From: Ruficoccus amylovorans
Lineage (GTDB): Bacteria > Verrucomicrobiota > Verrucomicrobiia > Opitutales > Cerasicoccaceae
Length of the DNA stretch: 64,000 bases
NCBI RefSeq assembly: GCF_014230085.1
Contig: NZ_JACHVB010000012.1
Span: forward strand, 372,001 to 436,000
Reading direction: 5' to 3'
A program made the translations under genes and the position numbers. Under the pieces are notes generated by a model. The model did not search any database, was not told where the DNA came from, and saw only the letters and a program-made list of their open reading frames with translations. This document shows, one piece after another, positions 26,649-34,367 of the stretch. The first letter of the stretch is position 1. Every line of letters starts with the position of its first letter.

Positions 26649-28640
26649 ATGGGCTACATCGACTGGGGAATCGTCGCGCTGCTGCTGATGGCGATGCTGG
26701 CGCTGGTGCTGTACTCGCGCCGCTACATGCGCGGTGTGGCGGATTACCTCGTGGCAAACCGCTGCGCCGGGCGTTACCTGCTGACGCTCTCGGAGGGGAT
26801 CGCGGGGCTGGGGGCGATCACGATTGTGGGTACGTTCGAGATCACGTACCAGGCCGGGTTTGTGCCGATCTGGTGGGGCTACTTTCTCTCGCCGCTGGGG
26901 CTGATTATCGCGCTCTCGGGGTTCGTCATTTACCGCTTCCGGCAGACCCGTTCGATGACGATGCCACAGTTTATCGAAATGCGCTACGGGCGCTCTTTCC
27001 GGGTCTTTTGCGGGATGCTGGCTTTCCTGTCCGGGCTGATAAATTTCGGGGTTTTTCCGGCCATCACGGCCCGGTTTTTTATCCACTTTTGCCAGTTGCC
27101 GGAAGTCTTTACCGTTTTGGGGACGCCGATCGCGACGTTCCCCGTGGTCATGGCACTGGAGTTGGGGTTGGCGCTATTTTTCGTTTTCATGGGCGGCCAG
27201 ATTACGGTGTTGATGACGGATTTTACGCAGTCCGTGTTCTGCCTGGTTTCCTTTCTGGTCATCATGTTGTTTCTGATCTGGGCCTTCGATTGGCAGGACA
27301 TCATCGCGGGGCTGCAAACCCGCCCGACGGGCGAGTCCATGCTGCATCCCTTCCAGGCCGGGAGCATGAAAGACTTCAACATGGCCTACTACCTGATCGG
27401 GGTTTTTATGGTGGCCTATACGACGCGGGCCTGGCAGGGGAGCTCGGCTTACAACTCCTCCGCCCGCACGGCGCACGAAGCCCGCATGGCGGGGATTTTG
27501 GCCAACTGGCGGGCCATCGCACAGGCGATGGCGCTGCTGCTGATGCCGTTGTGCGTGTACGCGGTGTTGCATAACCCGGCCTTCAGCGAGCAGGCGGCGG
27601 AGATTACGCGCGACCTGGGCCAGTTCTCGGACCCGGTGCTGCGGCATCAGATGACGGTCCCCGTCGGCCTGAAGCATATCCTGCCCGCCGGGCTGATGGG
27701 GCTGCTCGCGGCAGTGATCATGGCCGCCGCCGTCAGCACGGACAACACCTACATGCACTCCTGGAGCAGCATTTTTATCCAGGACGTGATCATGCCTTTT
27801 CGCAAAAAACCGCTGACCCCGAAGCAGCACATCCGGCTCCTGCGTTTTGGGTTGGTGGGCGTCGCGTTCTTTGCCTGGTGCTTCAGTATCATTTTTCCAC
27901 TACGCGACTACATCTACATGTTTTTCGACATCACCGGGGCGATCTTTCTCGGCGGCGCGGGGTCGGTCATTATTGGCGGGCTGTACTGGAAACGCGGGAC
28001 GACCGCGGGTGCCTGGGCCGCGATGATCGTGGGCGCGGTGCTCTCGGTGGGCGGGCTGGGGGTGCAGTCCTACTGGGCCTCGCTTTCGCCGGTCTTGATG
28101 GGGTGGTTCCCCGACTGGACCTACCTGCACAGCGTGGCTGGCGACTTCCCCTTCAACGGTCGGCACATGATGTTTTTCGCCATGCTGTGCGCGATTCTCG
28201 CCTATGTCGGGATCTCGCTCATGCAGAACTACACCCACAACATGGACAAGCTCCTGCACCGGGGAAAATTCCGCCGCGCCGACGATCCCTCGGTGGATCA
28301 GCCGCTCAAATCCTGGCGCACGCTGGGGATGGGGCCGGAATTCAGCCGCTGGGACAAGGTCATCTATGTCTGCACCATTATCTGGGTGCTCGGCTGGTGG
28401 TGCGTGTTTCTGCTCGGCAGCGCGGTCAATCTGGCCGTGGACGTGGGCGAGGATACCTGGATCGCATTCTGGCGGGTCAACCTGTGGATATCCGTCGTGC
28501 TGGCCGTGTTTACCTCCGTCTGGTTTATCGTGGGCGGCGTGCGTGACGTGCGGCAGATGTTTGTCGATCTGCGCAGTACGCGGGTGGATGTCGACGACGA
28601 CGGCCGCGTGATCGACGGCGAGAACGCCGACGACCGTTGA
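26649..28640 (+). CDS. Sodium:solute symporter (SSS) family transporter
   Basis: The 663-residue inner-membrane protein has about 14 hydrophobic helices in the LeuT-like SSS fold. Visible blocks include GYIDWGIVALLLMAMLALV, GLGAITIVGTFEITYQAG, MTMPQFIEMRYGRSFRVFCG, STDNTYMHSWSSIFIQDVI near 365-380 (the SSS signature) and FFDITGAIFLGGAGSVIIGG. Members import sugars, sialic acid, amino acids or vitamins with Na+. It ends the LacI-controlled run, right after the GH114-like enzyme, and probably imports the released sugar. The 150-residue tail includes two further helices. No terminator was found after the stop; the next genes converge on it. Confidence 0.93.
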   Translation: MGYIDWGIVALLLMAMLALVLYSRRYMRGVADYLVANRCAGRYLLTLSEGIAGLGAITIVGTFEITYQAGFVPIWWGYFLSPLGLIIALSGFVIYRFRQTRSMTMPQFIEMRYGRSFRVFCGMLAFLSGLINFGVFPAITARFFIHFCQLPEVFTVLGTPIATFPVVMALELGLALFFVFMGGQITVLMTDFTQSVFCLVSFLVIMLFLIWAFDWQDIIAGLQTRPTGESMLHPFQAGSMKDFNMAYYLIGVFMVAYTTRAWQGSSAYNSSARTAHEARMAGILANWRAIAQAMALLLMPLCVYAVLHNPAFSEQAAEITRDLGQFSDPVLRHQMTVPVGLKHILPAGLMGLLAAVIMAAAVSTDNTYMHSWSSIFIQDVIMPFRKKPLTPKQHIRLLRFGLVGVAFFAWCFSIIFPLRDYIYMFFDITGAIFLGGAGSVIIGGLYWKRGTTAGAWAAMIVGAVLSVGGLGVQSYWASLSPVLMGWFPDWTYLHSVAGDFPFNGRHMMFFAMLCAILAYVGISLMQNYTHNMDKLLHRGKFRRADDPSVDQPLKSWRTLGMGPEFSRWDKVIYVCTIIWVLGWWCVFLLGSAVNLAVDVGEDTWIAFWRVNLWISVVLAVFTSVWFIVGGVRDVRQMFVDLRSTRVDVDDDGRVIDGENADDR

Positions 28641-28764
28641 CCCCGGAGGGGCGACGTTATTTCAAGCCCGGACTGGTAAAAGAAAACGGGTGCCAGCTAA
28701 GGGCGACGCGGCACGCATCGAAAGTGCAGGCTATGCCTCCAGCAAGAACTCAGCTGACGGAACA

Positions 28765-29598
28765 CTAGCTGAGCGTGGCGATGGCGTCCATCATCAGCGT
28801 GTCGCTACGCTCAAGAATATCCCGCATGAACGCGTCCAGCGCGAGCGGAGCATCACCGGCGATGAGCGGTGTCATGTCGAGCGCGTACTGGATGCGGTTG
28901 GCGTCGTCGATGCTGTGCGCGTCGAGGAAGGTGGCGTTGGCGGTGCGGCGGCCTTCGACCGCGAGGTCGTAGCGTTTGCCGCCGGCTATCTGCGAGTCAA
29001 AGACACCGTTGAGCGCGGCGGCGAGATTCGGGTGTCCGCTGACATCTTGCAGGACTTTGATGTCGTCCGGCAGCCAGTCCAGCCCGCGCCAGACCTCGCA
29101 ACCGTAGATGCGGGCCGGGCGCTCGGAGACGGGAAGCTCGCGGATCGCCTCCAGCACGGCGAGCATGACGCCCAGATGGGTCGGGTGCTTGTCAAAGGCA
29201 TTATGGGTATAGACCACCTCGGGACGGGCCGTGGCAAAGAGGTCGCGCAACTCGCGCACGAGCGCGGCGCGGGGGGCGGGCGTTTTTACCGCGGAGCTGG
29301 GATACCCGAGCTGCGCCATAAACGCGTACTGGCCGATGCTGGCGGCGGTTTCCTGCTCGGTCACGCGCACGGCCTGCATCTGCTCGTCGGTGAAATCCGC
29401 GTAGGCTCCCGTCCGGGCGCTGCCCGCGCCGTCGGTGCAGGTCACCGCGCCGAACCACTTGTCCGCGCGCTGGAAGCATTCGAGGATGCCGTGCAGGGCC
29501 ATGAATTCGAGGTCGTCCTGGTGCGCACCGACACCGAGGTGGGTGGTGCGCACCAGGGCGCTTGTTTGCTCGCTCTGATCGGGAATAAAAAGTTTCAT
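28765..29598 (-). CDS. PIG-L family deacetylase
   Basis: The 277-residue cytoplasmic protein belongs to the LmbE/PIG-L zinc hydrolases that remove acetyl from N-acetylated sugars. Its zinc site is intact: GAHQDDLEFMALHG near residue 24 (His-x-Asp-Asp) and FDKHPTHLGV near 148 (His-x-x-His). The Asp-Gly-Ala-Gly-Ser stretch following strand 2 is also typical. It is the third gene of a minus-strand operon nagB-like, ROK, PIG-L, with 39 bp to the ROK gene. It probably deacetylates an imported N-acetylhexosamine before phosphorylation and deamination. The alternative is removal of an unrelated N-acyl group. Confidence 0.9.
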   Translation of the reverse strand: MKLFIPDQSEQTSALVRTTHLGVGAHQDDLEFMALHGILECFQRADKWFGAVTCTDGAGSARTGAYADFTDEQMQAVRVTEQETAASIGQYAFMAQLGYPSSAVKTPAPRAALVRELRDLFATARPEVVYTHNAFDKHPTHLGVMLAVLEAIRELPVSERPARIYGCEVWRGLDWLPDDIKVLQDVSGHPNLAAALNGVFDSQIAGGKRYDLAVEGRRTANATFLDAHSIDDANRIQYALDMTPLIAGDAPLALDAFMRDILERSDTLMMDAIATLS

Positions 29599-29637
29599 GG
29601 GGAAAAATGCGCTTGAGGTTGTCGGGATCTCTGCTGG

Positions 29638-31053
29638 TTACAGTCTGGTTGAGGCGGACTGCTTGTCCAGTACCGGAAGCGAAGCGGCCGCGACGGCCTG
29701 GCCGTGGCGCTTCATGGTCTCGTCGGGCAGGGTGATGCTGATGGTTGGCGCGAGCGAGGGGAACTCGTCGCCGAGCACATCCTCGGCCTGCTCGCGGATG
29801 ATCTGGCCGCCTTCGCCCGAGCTGACGCGCCCGAGGAAAAGCAGGTGCCGGAACCGGTAAAAGTCCGCGTAATGCGCCAGCGCGTAGCCGAGGCAGGTAC
29901 CGATGGTGCGGTAGATGGCGGCGGCCCGCTGGTCGCCACGCTCCATGTGGCTCTGAACGGCTTCGAGCTGCTCGGCCATAGGCATTTCCGCCGGGACCGG
30001 GAGCCCCGAGGCCGGGAGCAGGCGGGAGACCGCCTGTTGGGAGAAATACTGCACGCCGCAGCCACGGTCGCCGCTCCACTCGTCGCGGGGGGAGTCCTGT
30101 TCGCGGTAGTCCACCGGCGCGAAGGCCAGCTCGTTAAGCCAGCCGGTGACGGCTCCGGCTCCGTTGACATAGCCGACAGCCTGGCTCGTGCCCATGGAGA
30201 GTCCGAGCACCTCGGAGACACCGAGCACGTGCGCCCCGGCCAGCGCGGTGACATCGCCGTCGTTGGCCACGACAAAGGGGACGTTTTCCCACTTGCGTTT
30301 GAGTTCGTGAAAGAGCGGACGGATCTTCGCCTCGAAGTCGCCGGCACTGACGCCGCGAAAGAGCGAGGCCACGCGGGGCTCGTTGTCGATGTAAATGCCC
30401 GCCGCGCTGCCGCCGATGGCATCGACGCGGGGCAGGTGGGCGGCGGCGCGCTCCAGGCTGTCCTGAATGCCCGCGATGTGGTACTCGGGGTCGCTCTCGA
30501 AGTAGGGCGACCACTTGATTTCCTCCGAGTAAACCACCTCGCCGTCGATGAGCGCGGCGCACTTGCGGTCGCTTCCGCCGAGGTCGAAGCCGATCCGGCA
30601 ACCGTCAATATTGCGTTTGGCCGGGGCGGGTTCGCCGCTGTCGGCGCACTCCGGCGCGAGCGTGTCGTGGACGGAGAAGGGTTGGAGAAAAACGCGCTGC
30701 CCCATGAACTCCCAGTCAAAGGCGCGTTCGCCTTCGGGGCTGTAAATGGTTTTCAGTTTGGCGGCGATTTCGGGCGCGCCGCTGAGGCGGACTTCGCAGC
30801 CGCCCCAGGCCCAGAGCATCATTTTGACCAGCCGCTCGCAGTAGCGCAGGTTGTAGCCCGCGTAGGCGAGGTTGGCCGGGAGCAGGCGGGTGCGGTAGGT
30901 GTTGGCCTGCCCGTCGGGGCGCACCACCTGGAGCGTGACTTCACGGGCGTCGGGGCAGAGGTAGGCCAGATCGCGATAGTGCTGGTTCCACAGCGAGGCC
31001 GGGATGAAGCCCGGATCGAGTTCGGGCGTGTGCAGGAGCTTGAGTTCAAACAT
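29638..31053 (-). CDS. ROK-family sugar kinase with about 140-residue N-terminal extension
   Basis: The 471-residue protein has an ASKHA-fold kinase core from about residue 145. It shows IGFDLGGSDRKCAALIDGE as the phosphate-1 loop, GGSAAGIYIDNEPRV, VANDGDVTALAGA carrying the catalytic-type Asp, and LSMGTSQAVGYVNGAG. The usual ROK zinc signature CxCGxxGCxE is absent; SGDRGCGVQYFS stands in its place. The first 140 residues are unlike standard ROK kinases and contain VRPDGQANTYRTRLLP. It is flanked by the nagB-like gene (30 bp) and the PIG-L gene (39 bp) in one operon. It likely phosphorylates a free hexosamine. A regulator or pseudokinase role cannot be excluded. Confidence 0.82.
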   Translation of the reverse strand: MFELKLLHTPELDPGFIPASLWNQHYRDLAYLCPDAREVTLQVVRPDGQANTYRTRLLPANLAYAGYNLRYCERLVKMMLWAWGGCEVRLSGAPEIAAKLKTIYSPEGERAFDWEFMGQRVFLQPFSVHDTLAPECADSGEPAPAKRNIDGCRIGFDLGGSDRKCAALIDGEVVYSEEIKWSPYFESDPEYHIAGIQDSLERAAAHLPRVDAIGGSAAGIYIDNEPRVASLFRGVSAGDFEAKIRPLFHELKRKWENVPFVVANDGDVTALAGAHVLGVSEVLGLSMGTSQAVGYVNGAGAVTGWLNELAFAPVDYREQDSPRDEWSGDRGCGVQYFSQQAVSRLLPASGLPVPAEMPMAEQLEAVQSHMERGDQRAAAIYRTIGTCLGYALAHYADFYRFRHLLFLGRVSSGEGGQIIREQAEDVLGDEFPSLAPTISITLPDETMKRHGQAVAAASLPVLDKQSASTRL

Positions 31054-31083
31054 GGTGTCGGTTCCTCGGATGGGGTTGCGGGG

Positions 31084-32979
31084 TTACAGCGGCCAGCGTT
31101 TGAAGGCCTCAATGGCCTCATACTCGGGCAGGCCGAGGGCATCGTAAGTGCGTGCCGTGCCGTGGTTGAGTTCGGCGGCGACATCCCAGCTGTTGCCGTC
31201 GCTCTTTTTGCCTAGGCCGGGCGACTGGCTGCGCTGAGACTGCTGCTGGTAAATGCCCTGCATCTTGTTTTCAAACTCCGAGGGCGAGAGCGGCACGGCC
31301 ATGTCGATTTCGTGGGTTTCCCACTCGTTGCCGGGGCCGCGATAGAGCCAGACGCGGCAGTCGCGCAACCACTCTTCGTCCTTGAACGAGGCCAGTGCCT
31401 CGTTGAGGATGCCGAAGCACAGGGCGGGGACCGAGAGCGGATCGTAGCGGTAGCCTGTGGCGAAAATCTGGTGCGGGCGGATTTCGAGCAGAAGCTCGCG
31501 CATGCGGGCGATGTCGGCCTCGCCCGGCTTGAAACGCCGGTAGCGCCCCTCCTCGTAGAAGGGCAGGTCGAGGAAGCGCAGGCTGGCCGGGGACAGCCCG
31601 AGGATACGAGCCGAGGAGTTGACTTCGCCCCGGCGCACGAGGCCCTTGAGGTGGCGGATGTCGGCGCTGTCGAGGTCGAACTTGCCCTTGGCCTCAAGCT
31701 CGCGCATGACCTGCGCGGCGTAGGCGGTCGAGGGCTGCTCGGGGTAATCCCGCTGCATGCCCATCATCCACTCCAGCATGCGTCGAAGTTCGTCGTCGGG
31801 CACGGCGAGGTTGCCCGAGGTCAGGTAAGCGACCGTGACTTCGTGCCCCTGATTGGCCAGCCGGTGCAGGGTGCCGCCCATCGAGCTGACGTCGTCCAGC
31901 GGCTCCGGGCTGAGCACAAGCACCCGCTTGGGGTGGGGCAGGGCGCGTTCAGGCCGGTGCGAGTCGTCGGCGTTGGGCTTGCCGCCGGGCCAGCCGGTGA
32001 TGGTGTGCTGGGTGAGGTTGAAAAGCTCGATGTTGAGATTGTAGGAACCCTTTTCAGTCAGCAGGTCGGACATGCCGTTTTCAGAGTAGTCCTCGTCCAC
32101 GAGTTTCAGCAGCGGCTTTTTAACCTGCAAGGCGAGCCAGGTGATGGCCTTGCGAATGAGGGCGGGGGTCCACTCGACCGGACCGACGAGCCAGGGGTAG
32201 CGGATGCGGGTCAGATGGCTGGCCGCCGCCGCGTCCAGGCAAAAGGTACAGGCCTTGTGGCGCTGGAGGAAGCTCGCGGGTACGGCGAGGCGCTGTTCGC
32301 CCTCGACCGTTTCGGCCACGATGGTGGCCTTGGATTCACCCCAGGCGAGGAGGAAAATTTGACGGGCTTCGAGGATGGAGCCGACACCCATCGTGATGGC
32401 GTGGCGGGGGACGTTCTCCTCGCCGAGAAAGTCGCGGGCCGCGTCGCGGCGGGTCAGCGCGTCGAGGGTGACGAGCCGGGTGCGGCTCTCCGGGCCGGAG
32501 CCTGGCTCGTTGAAACCGATGTGGCCGGTGCGTCCGATGCCGAGGATCTGGATGTCGATGCCCCCAACTTGTGCGATGGCGTCTTCATAGGACTGGCAGG
32601 CGTCGAAGACCTGTTCGCGGGCGGCTGTGCCGTCGGGGACGTGGGTATTGGCCGGGTCGATGTCGATGTGATCGAAGAGCTGCTCCTGCATGAAGCGCCG
32701 GTAGCTCTCGGGGTGGGAGCCGTCGAGGCCGTAGTACTCGTCGAGGTTGAAGGTGACGGCGTGCGCGAAGCTCAGCCCCTCCTCGCGGTGACGGCGGATC
32801 AACTCGCGGTAAAGCCGCACCGGGGTCGATCCGGTGGCCAGCCCGAGGACGGCGGGGCGGCCTTCCTGCTGGCGGGTGCGCAGGAGTTTATCGATGGCGT
32901 CGGCTACATGGGCGCAGGCCTGGTCCGCGCCCGGGTAGATCCGGGTGGAAATATGCTCACGTTGGGCGAACTCGTTCAT
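31084..32979 (-). CDS. nagB: Glucosamine-6-phosphate deaminase fused to degenerate PIG-L domain
   Basis: The 631-residue protein has an N-terminal NagB domain (about 10-290) with LGLATGSTPVRLYRELI, VTFNLDEYYGL and LGIGRTGHIGFNEPGS. These are the phosphate-binding, catalytic and lid elements that convert glucosamine-6-phosphate to fructose-6-phosphate and ammonia. Residues about 345-600 align with the PIG-L domain seen in long Bacteroidetes-type NagB fusions. Here the zinc motif HPDD reads EPLD (SPEPLDDVSSMGG, near 358), and the second His pair region reads DPLSVPAL near 514, so the deacetylase site is lost. It is first in the operon with ROK and PIG-L, whose separate PIG-L enzyme has an intact site. 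The divergent AraC gene starts 85 bp away. Confidence 0.92.
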   Translation of the reverse strand: MNEFAQREHISTRIYPGADQACAHVADAIDKLLRTRQQEGRPAVLGLATGSTPVRLYRELIRRHREEGLSFAHAVTFNLDEYYGLDGSHPESYRRFMQEQLFDHIDIDPANTHVPDGTAAREQVFDACQSYEDAIAQVGGIDIQILGIGRTGHIGFNEPGSGPESRTRLVTLDALTRRDAARDFLGEENVPRHAITMGVGSILEARQIFLLAWGESKATIVAETVEGEQRLAVPASFLQRHKACTFCLDAAAASHLTRIRYPWLVGPVEWTPALIRKAITWLALQVKKPLLKLVDEDYSENGMSDLLTEKGSYNLNIELFNLTQHTITGWPGGKPNADDSHRPERALPHPKRVLVLSPEPLDDVSSMGGTLHRLANQGHEVTVAYLTSGNLAVPDDELRRMLEWMMGMQRDYPEQPSTAYAAQVMRELEAKGKFDLDSADIRHLKGLVRRGEVNSSARILGLSPASLRFLDLPFYEEGRYRRFKPGEADIARMRELLLEIRPHQIFATGYRYDPLSVPALCFGILNEALASFKDEEWLRDCRVWLYRGPGNEWETHEIDMAVPLSPSEFENKMQGIYQQQSQRSQSPGLGKKSDGNSWDVAAELNHGTARTYDALGLPEYEAIEAFKRWPL

Positions 32980-33064
32980 AATGGGTTTTCTTGCCCACCA
33001 TCATAGCGTAAATAAATGGCTAAAACATTGCATTGTTCGGCAATTTTTTGATGATTTCGGAAAT

Positions 33065-33940
33065 ATGGAGCCCGCAAGGCTAAGACGTACCCGCAACACG
33101 CCGGACTTTCCCGCCTCGCTGCCGGAGCCGGGCAGCTACTACACCGGGGTGGACGATCCGGAACGCCCGCGCGTGCGCAACGTACTCGTTTTCATGCGCA
33201 CGGAGCGCGACAAGCTCCAGCAGCGCAATTTCGCCAACCGCTCCCACCACCGCCATGTGCTCATCCTCGCGCTCGACACCGCCGGGTCGGTCATTGTCGA
33301 TGGGAGCGAGGTCCGCCTCGGCGAAGGGCAGGGAATGCTGGTGAGGCCCTTTCAGTTTCACCACTACATCAACCTGGAGCAGGACCGGCTGCGCTGGCTC
33401 TTTGTGACTTTCGACCTGGAGGCGGGGGGCGGGCGTCTGCCGGAGCTTGACTACCGCGTGCTCCGGCCCGACGAAAACCTGCTGCGGCTCTGGAGCCGGA
33501 TCGCCCGCACCTGGGGCGAAAAAACGGGGCCTGAGCGCGCCGTCGTCCTTCCGTTGCTGGACCTGCTGTTGACCGGGTTGCTGGCGGGCGAGAGAACGGT
33601 GACTCCGGCGGGCGCGGGGAACTCCTCCTGGATCGCACGCACGGAGTCGTTGCTCATCCAGTCGATTTACAAGGGCTGGACGGTCGAGGAAATCGCCAGC
33701 CAGCTCGGGCTTTCCGGACGCCGCCTGCGGACGCTCTTCGAGGAGCAGACCGGGGTCTCGATCCGCCGCTACCGGGCTAACTACCAACTGCACCGCGCCA
33801 TGCAGCTCATGAGCGGTTCCAGCGATTCGCTCAGCCGCATCGCCGAGCGTTGCGGGTTTAACTCGCTCTCGGTTTTCACCCGTTTCATCCAGCGCGAGAC
33901 CGGCCAACCGCCCCGCCGGTTTCGCCGCACGCTGGAATGA
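33065..33940 (+). CDS. AraC-family transcriptional regulator (cupin sensor plus HTH)
   Basis: This 291-residue protein has an N-terminal cupin-type sensor (about 40-140: NRSHHRHVLILALDTAGSVI, EGQGMLVRPFQFHHYINL) and a C-terminal double helix-turn-helix (VEEIASQLGLSGRRLRTLFE, then SLSRIAERCGFNSLSVFTRF). It is divergent from the nagB/ROK/PIG-L operon with 85 bp between starts, so it probably controls that operon in response to a sugar. I chose the ATG at 33065 because the longer frame from 32945 would overlap the nagB start and add an unrelated basic leader. A palindromic MITE-like element begins 4 bp after its stop. Confidence 0.92.
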   Translation: MEPARLRRTRNTPDFPASLPEPGSYYTGVDDPERPRVRNVLVFMRTERDKLQQRNFANRSHHRHVLILALDTAGSVIVDGSEVRLGEGQGMLVRPFQFHHYINLEQDRLRWLFVTFDLEAGGGRLPELDYRVLRPDENLLRLWSRIARTWGEKTGPERAVVLPLLDLLLTGLLAGERTVTPAGAGNSSWIARTESLLIQSIYKGWTVEEIASQLGLSGRRLRTLFEEQTGVSIRRYRANYQLHRAMQLMSGSSDSLSRIAERCGFNSLSVFTRFIQRETGQPPRRFRRTLE

Positions 33941-33943
33941 TGC

Positions 33944-34109
33944 TTTTTAGAGCGTTTCCAATAAAGTCTTAGCCGTCACAAAAGGGCCGAATGGCTAAAT
34001 GATTAAATGGTTAATTGTTATTTCCTACGTTCGGAATCCAACAATTAACAATTAGCCATTTAGCTATTCAAAGTTTGTGGCTACAGTATTTTTTGAAACG
34101 CTCTAAAAA
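33944..34109. repeat. Palindromic MITE-like element, copy A
   Basis: This 166-bp non-coding element has 15-bp perfect terminal inverted repeats (TTTTTAGAGCGTTTC and its complement). Imperfect palindromic interior arms around GGCTAAATG and CATTTAGC make it foldable along its whole length. A diverged relative lies at 37594-37755. It has no transposase, so it would be mobilised in trans if at all. No clear target duplication is seen. Confidence 0.78.
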
Positions 34110-34111
34110 CA

Positions 34112-34141
34112 GGAAGGCCGGAAAGAACGCCAAGTCAGTTC
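34112..34141 (+). repeat. Dispersed 30-bp repeat, copy 2
   Basis: Matches 29 of 30 bases with 7970-7999. It starts three bases after the MITE-like element and runs into the hairpin repeat region, in a gene-free stretch of 427 bp (33941-34367) that is otherwise made of repeats and a terminator. Confidence 0.75.
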
Positions 34142-34185
34142 AAAGAAAAGGCGTTTGGAAGTGGCATGCTGCTGTTTCTCATCCC

Positions 34186-34247
34186 CTTTGTGTCTTTGTG
34201 CCTCTGTGGTTAAAAAAGATGAACCGCAGAGTCGCAAAGACGCAAAG
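34186..34247. repeat. Long hairpin repeat with G-T-rich arms
   Basis: Arms at 34186-34211 (CTTTGTGTCTTTGTGCC...) and 34222-34247 (AACCGCAGAGTCGCAAAGAC...) pair over 26 positions. Most mismatches are of the T/C type, which give G-U pairs in RNA. This pattern is a known kind of intergenic dispersed hairpin in several bacterial phyla. Confidence 0.7.
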
Positions 34248-34300
34248 AGGGAATCGCTCCGTCTTGTTTAAAGACACGACCTTAAGCAAGACGCTCTTTA

Positions 34301-34337
34301 AACAAAACAGCCGGAAACCCCGACGGGCTTCCGGCTG
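34301..34337 (-). terminator. Intrinsic terminator of the TIM-barrel gene
   Basis: A 9-bp stem (CAGCCGGAA at 34308-34316 with TTCCGGCTG at 34329-34337) is followed on the minus strand by TTTTGTTTAAA. It lies 31 bp past the stop of the minus-strand gene. Just beyond, an 11-bp inverted repeat TTGTTTAAAGA (34264-34274 and 34295-34305) is also present. Confidence 0.75.
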
Positions 34338-34367
34338 TGAAAAAAAGGACCGAGAACAAATCCAAGC

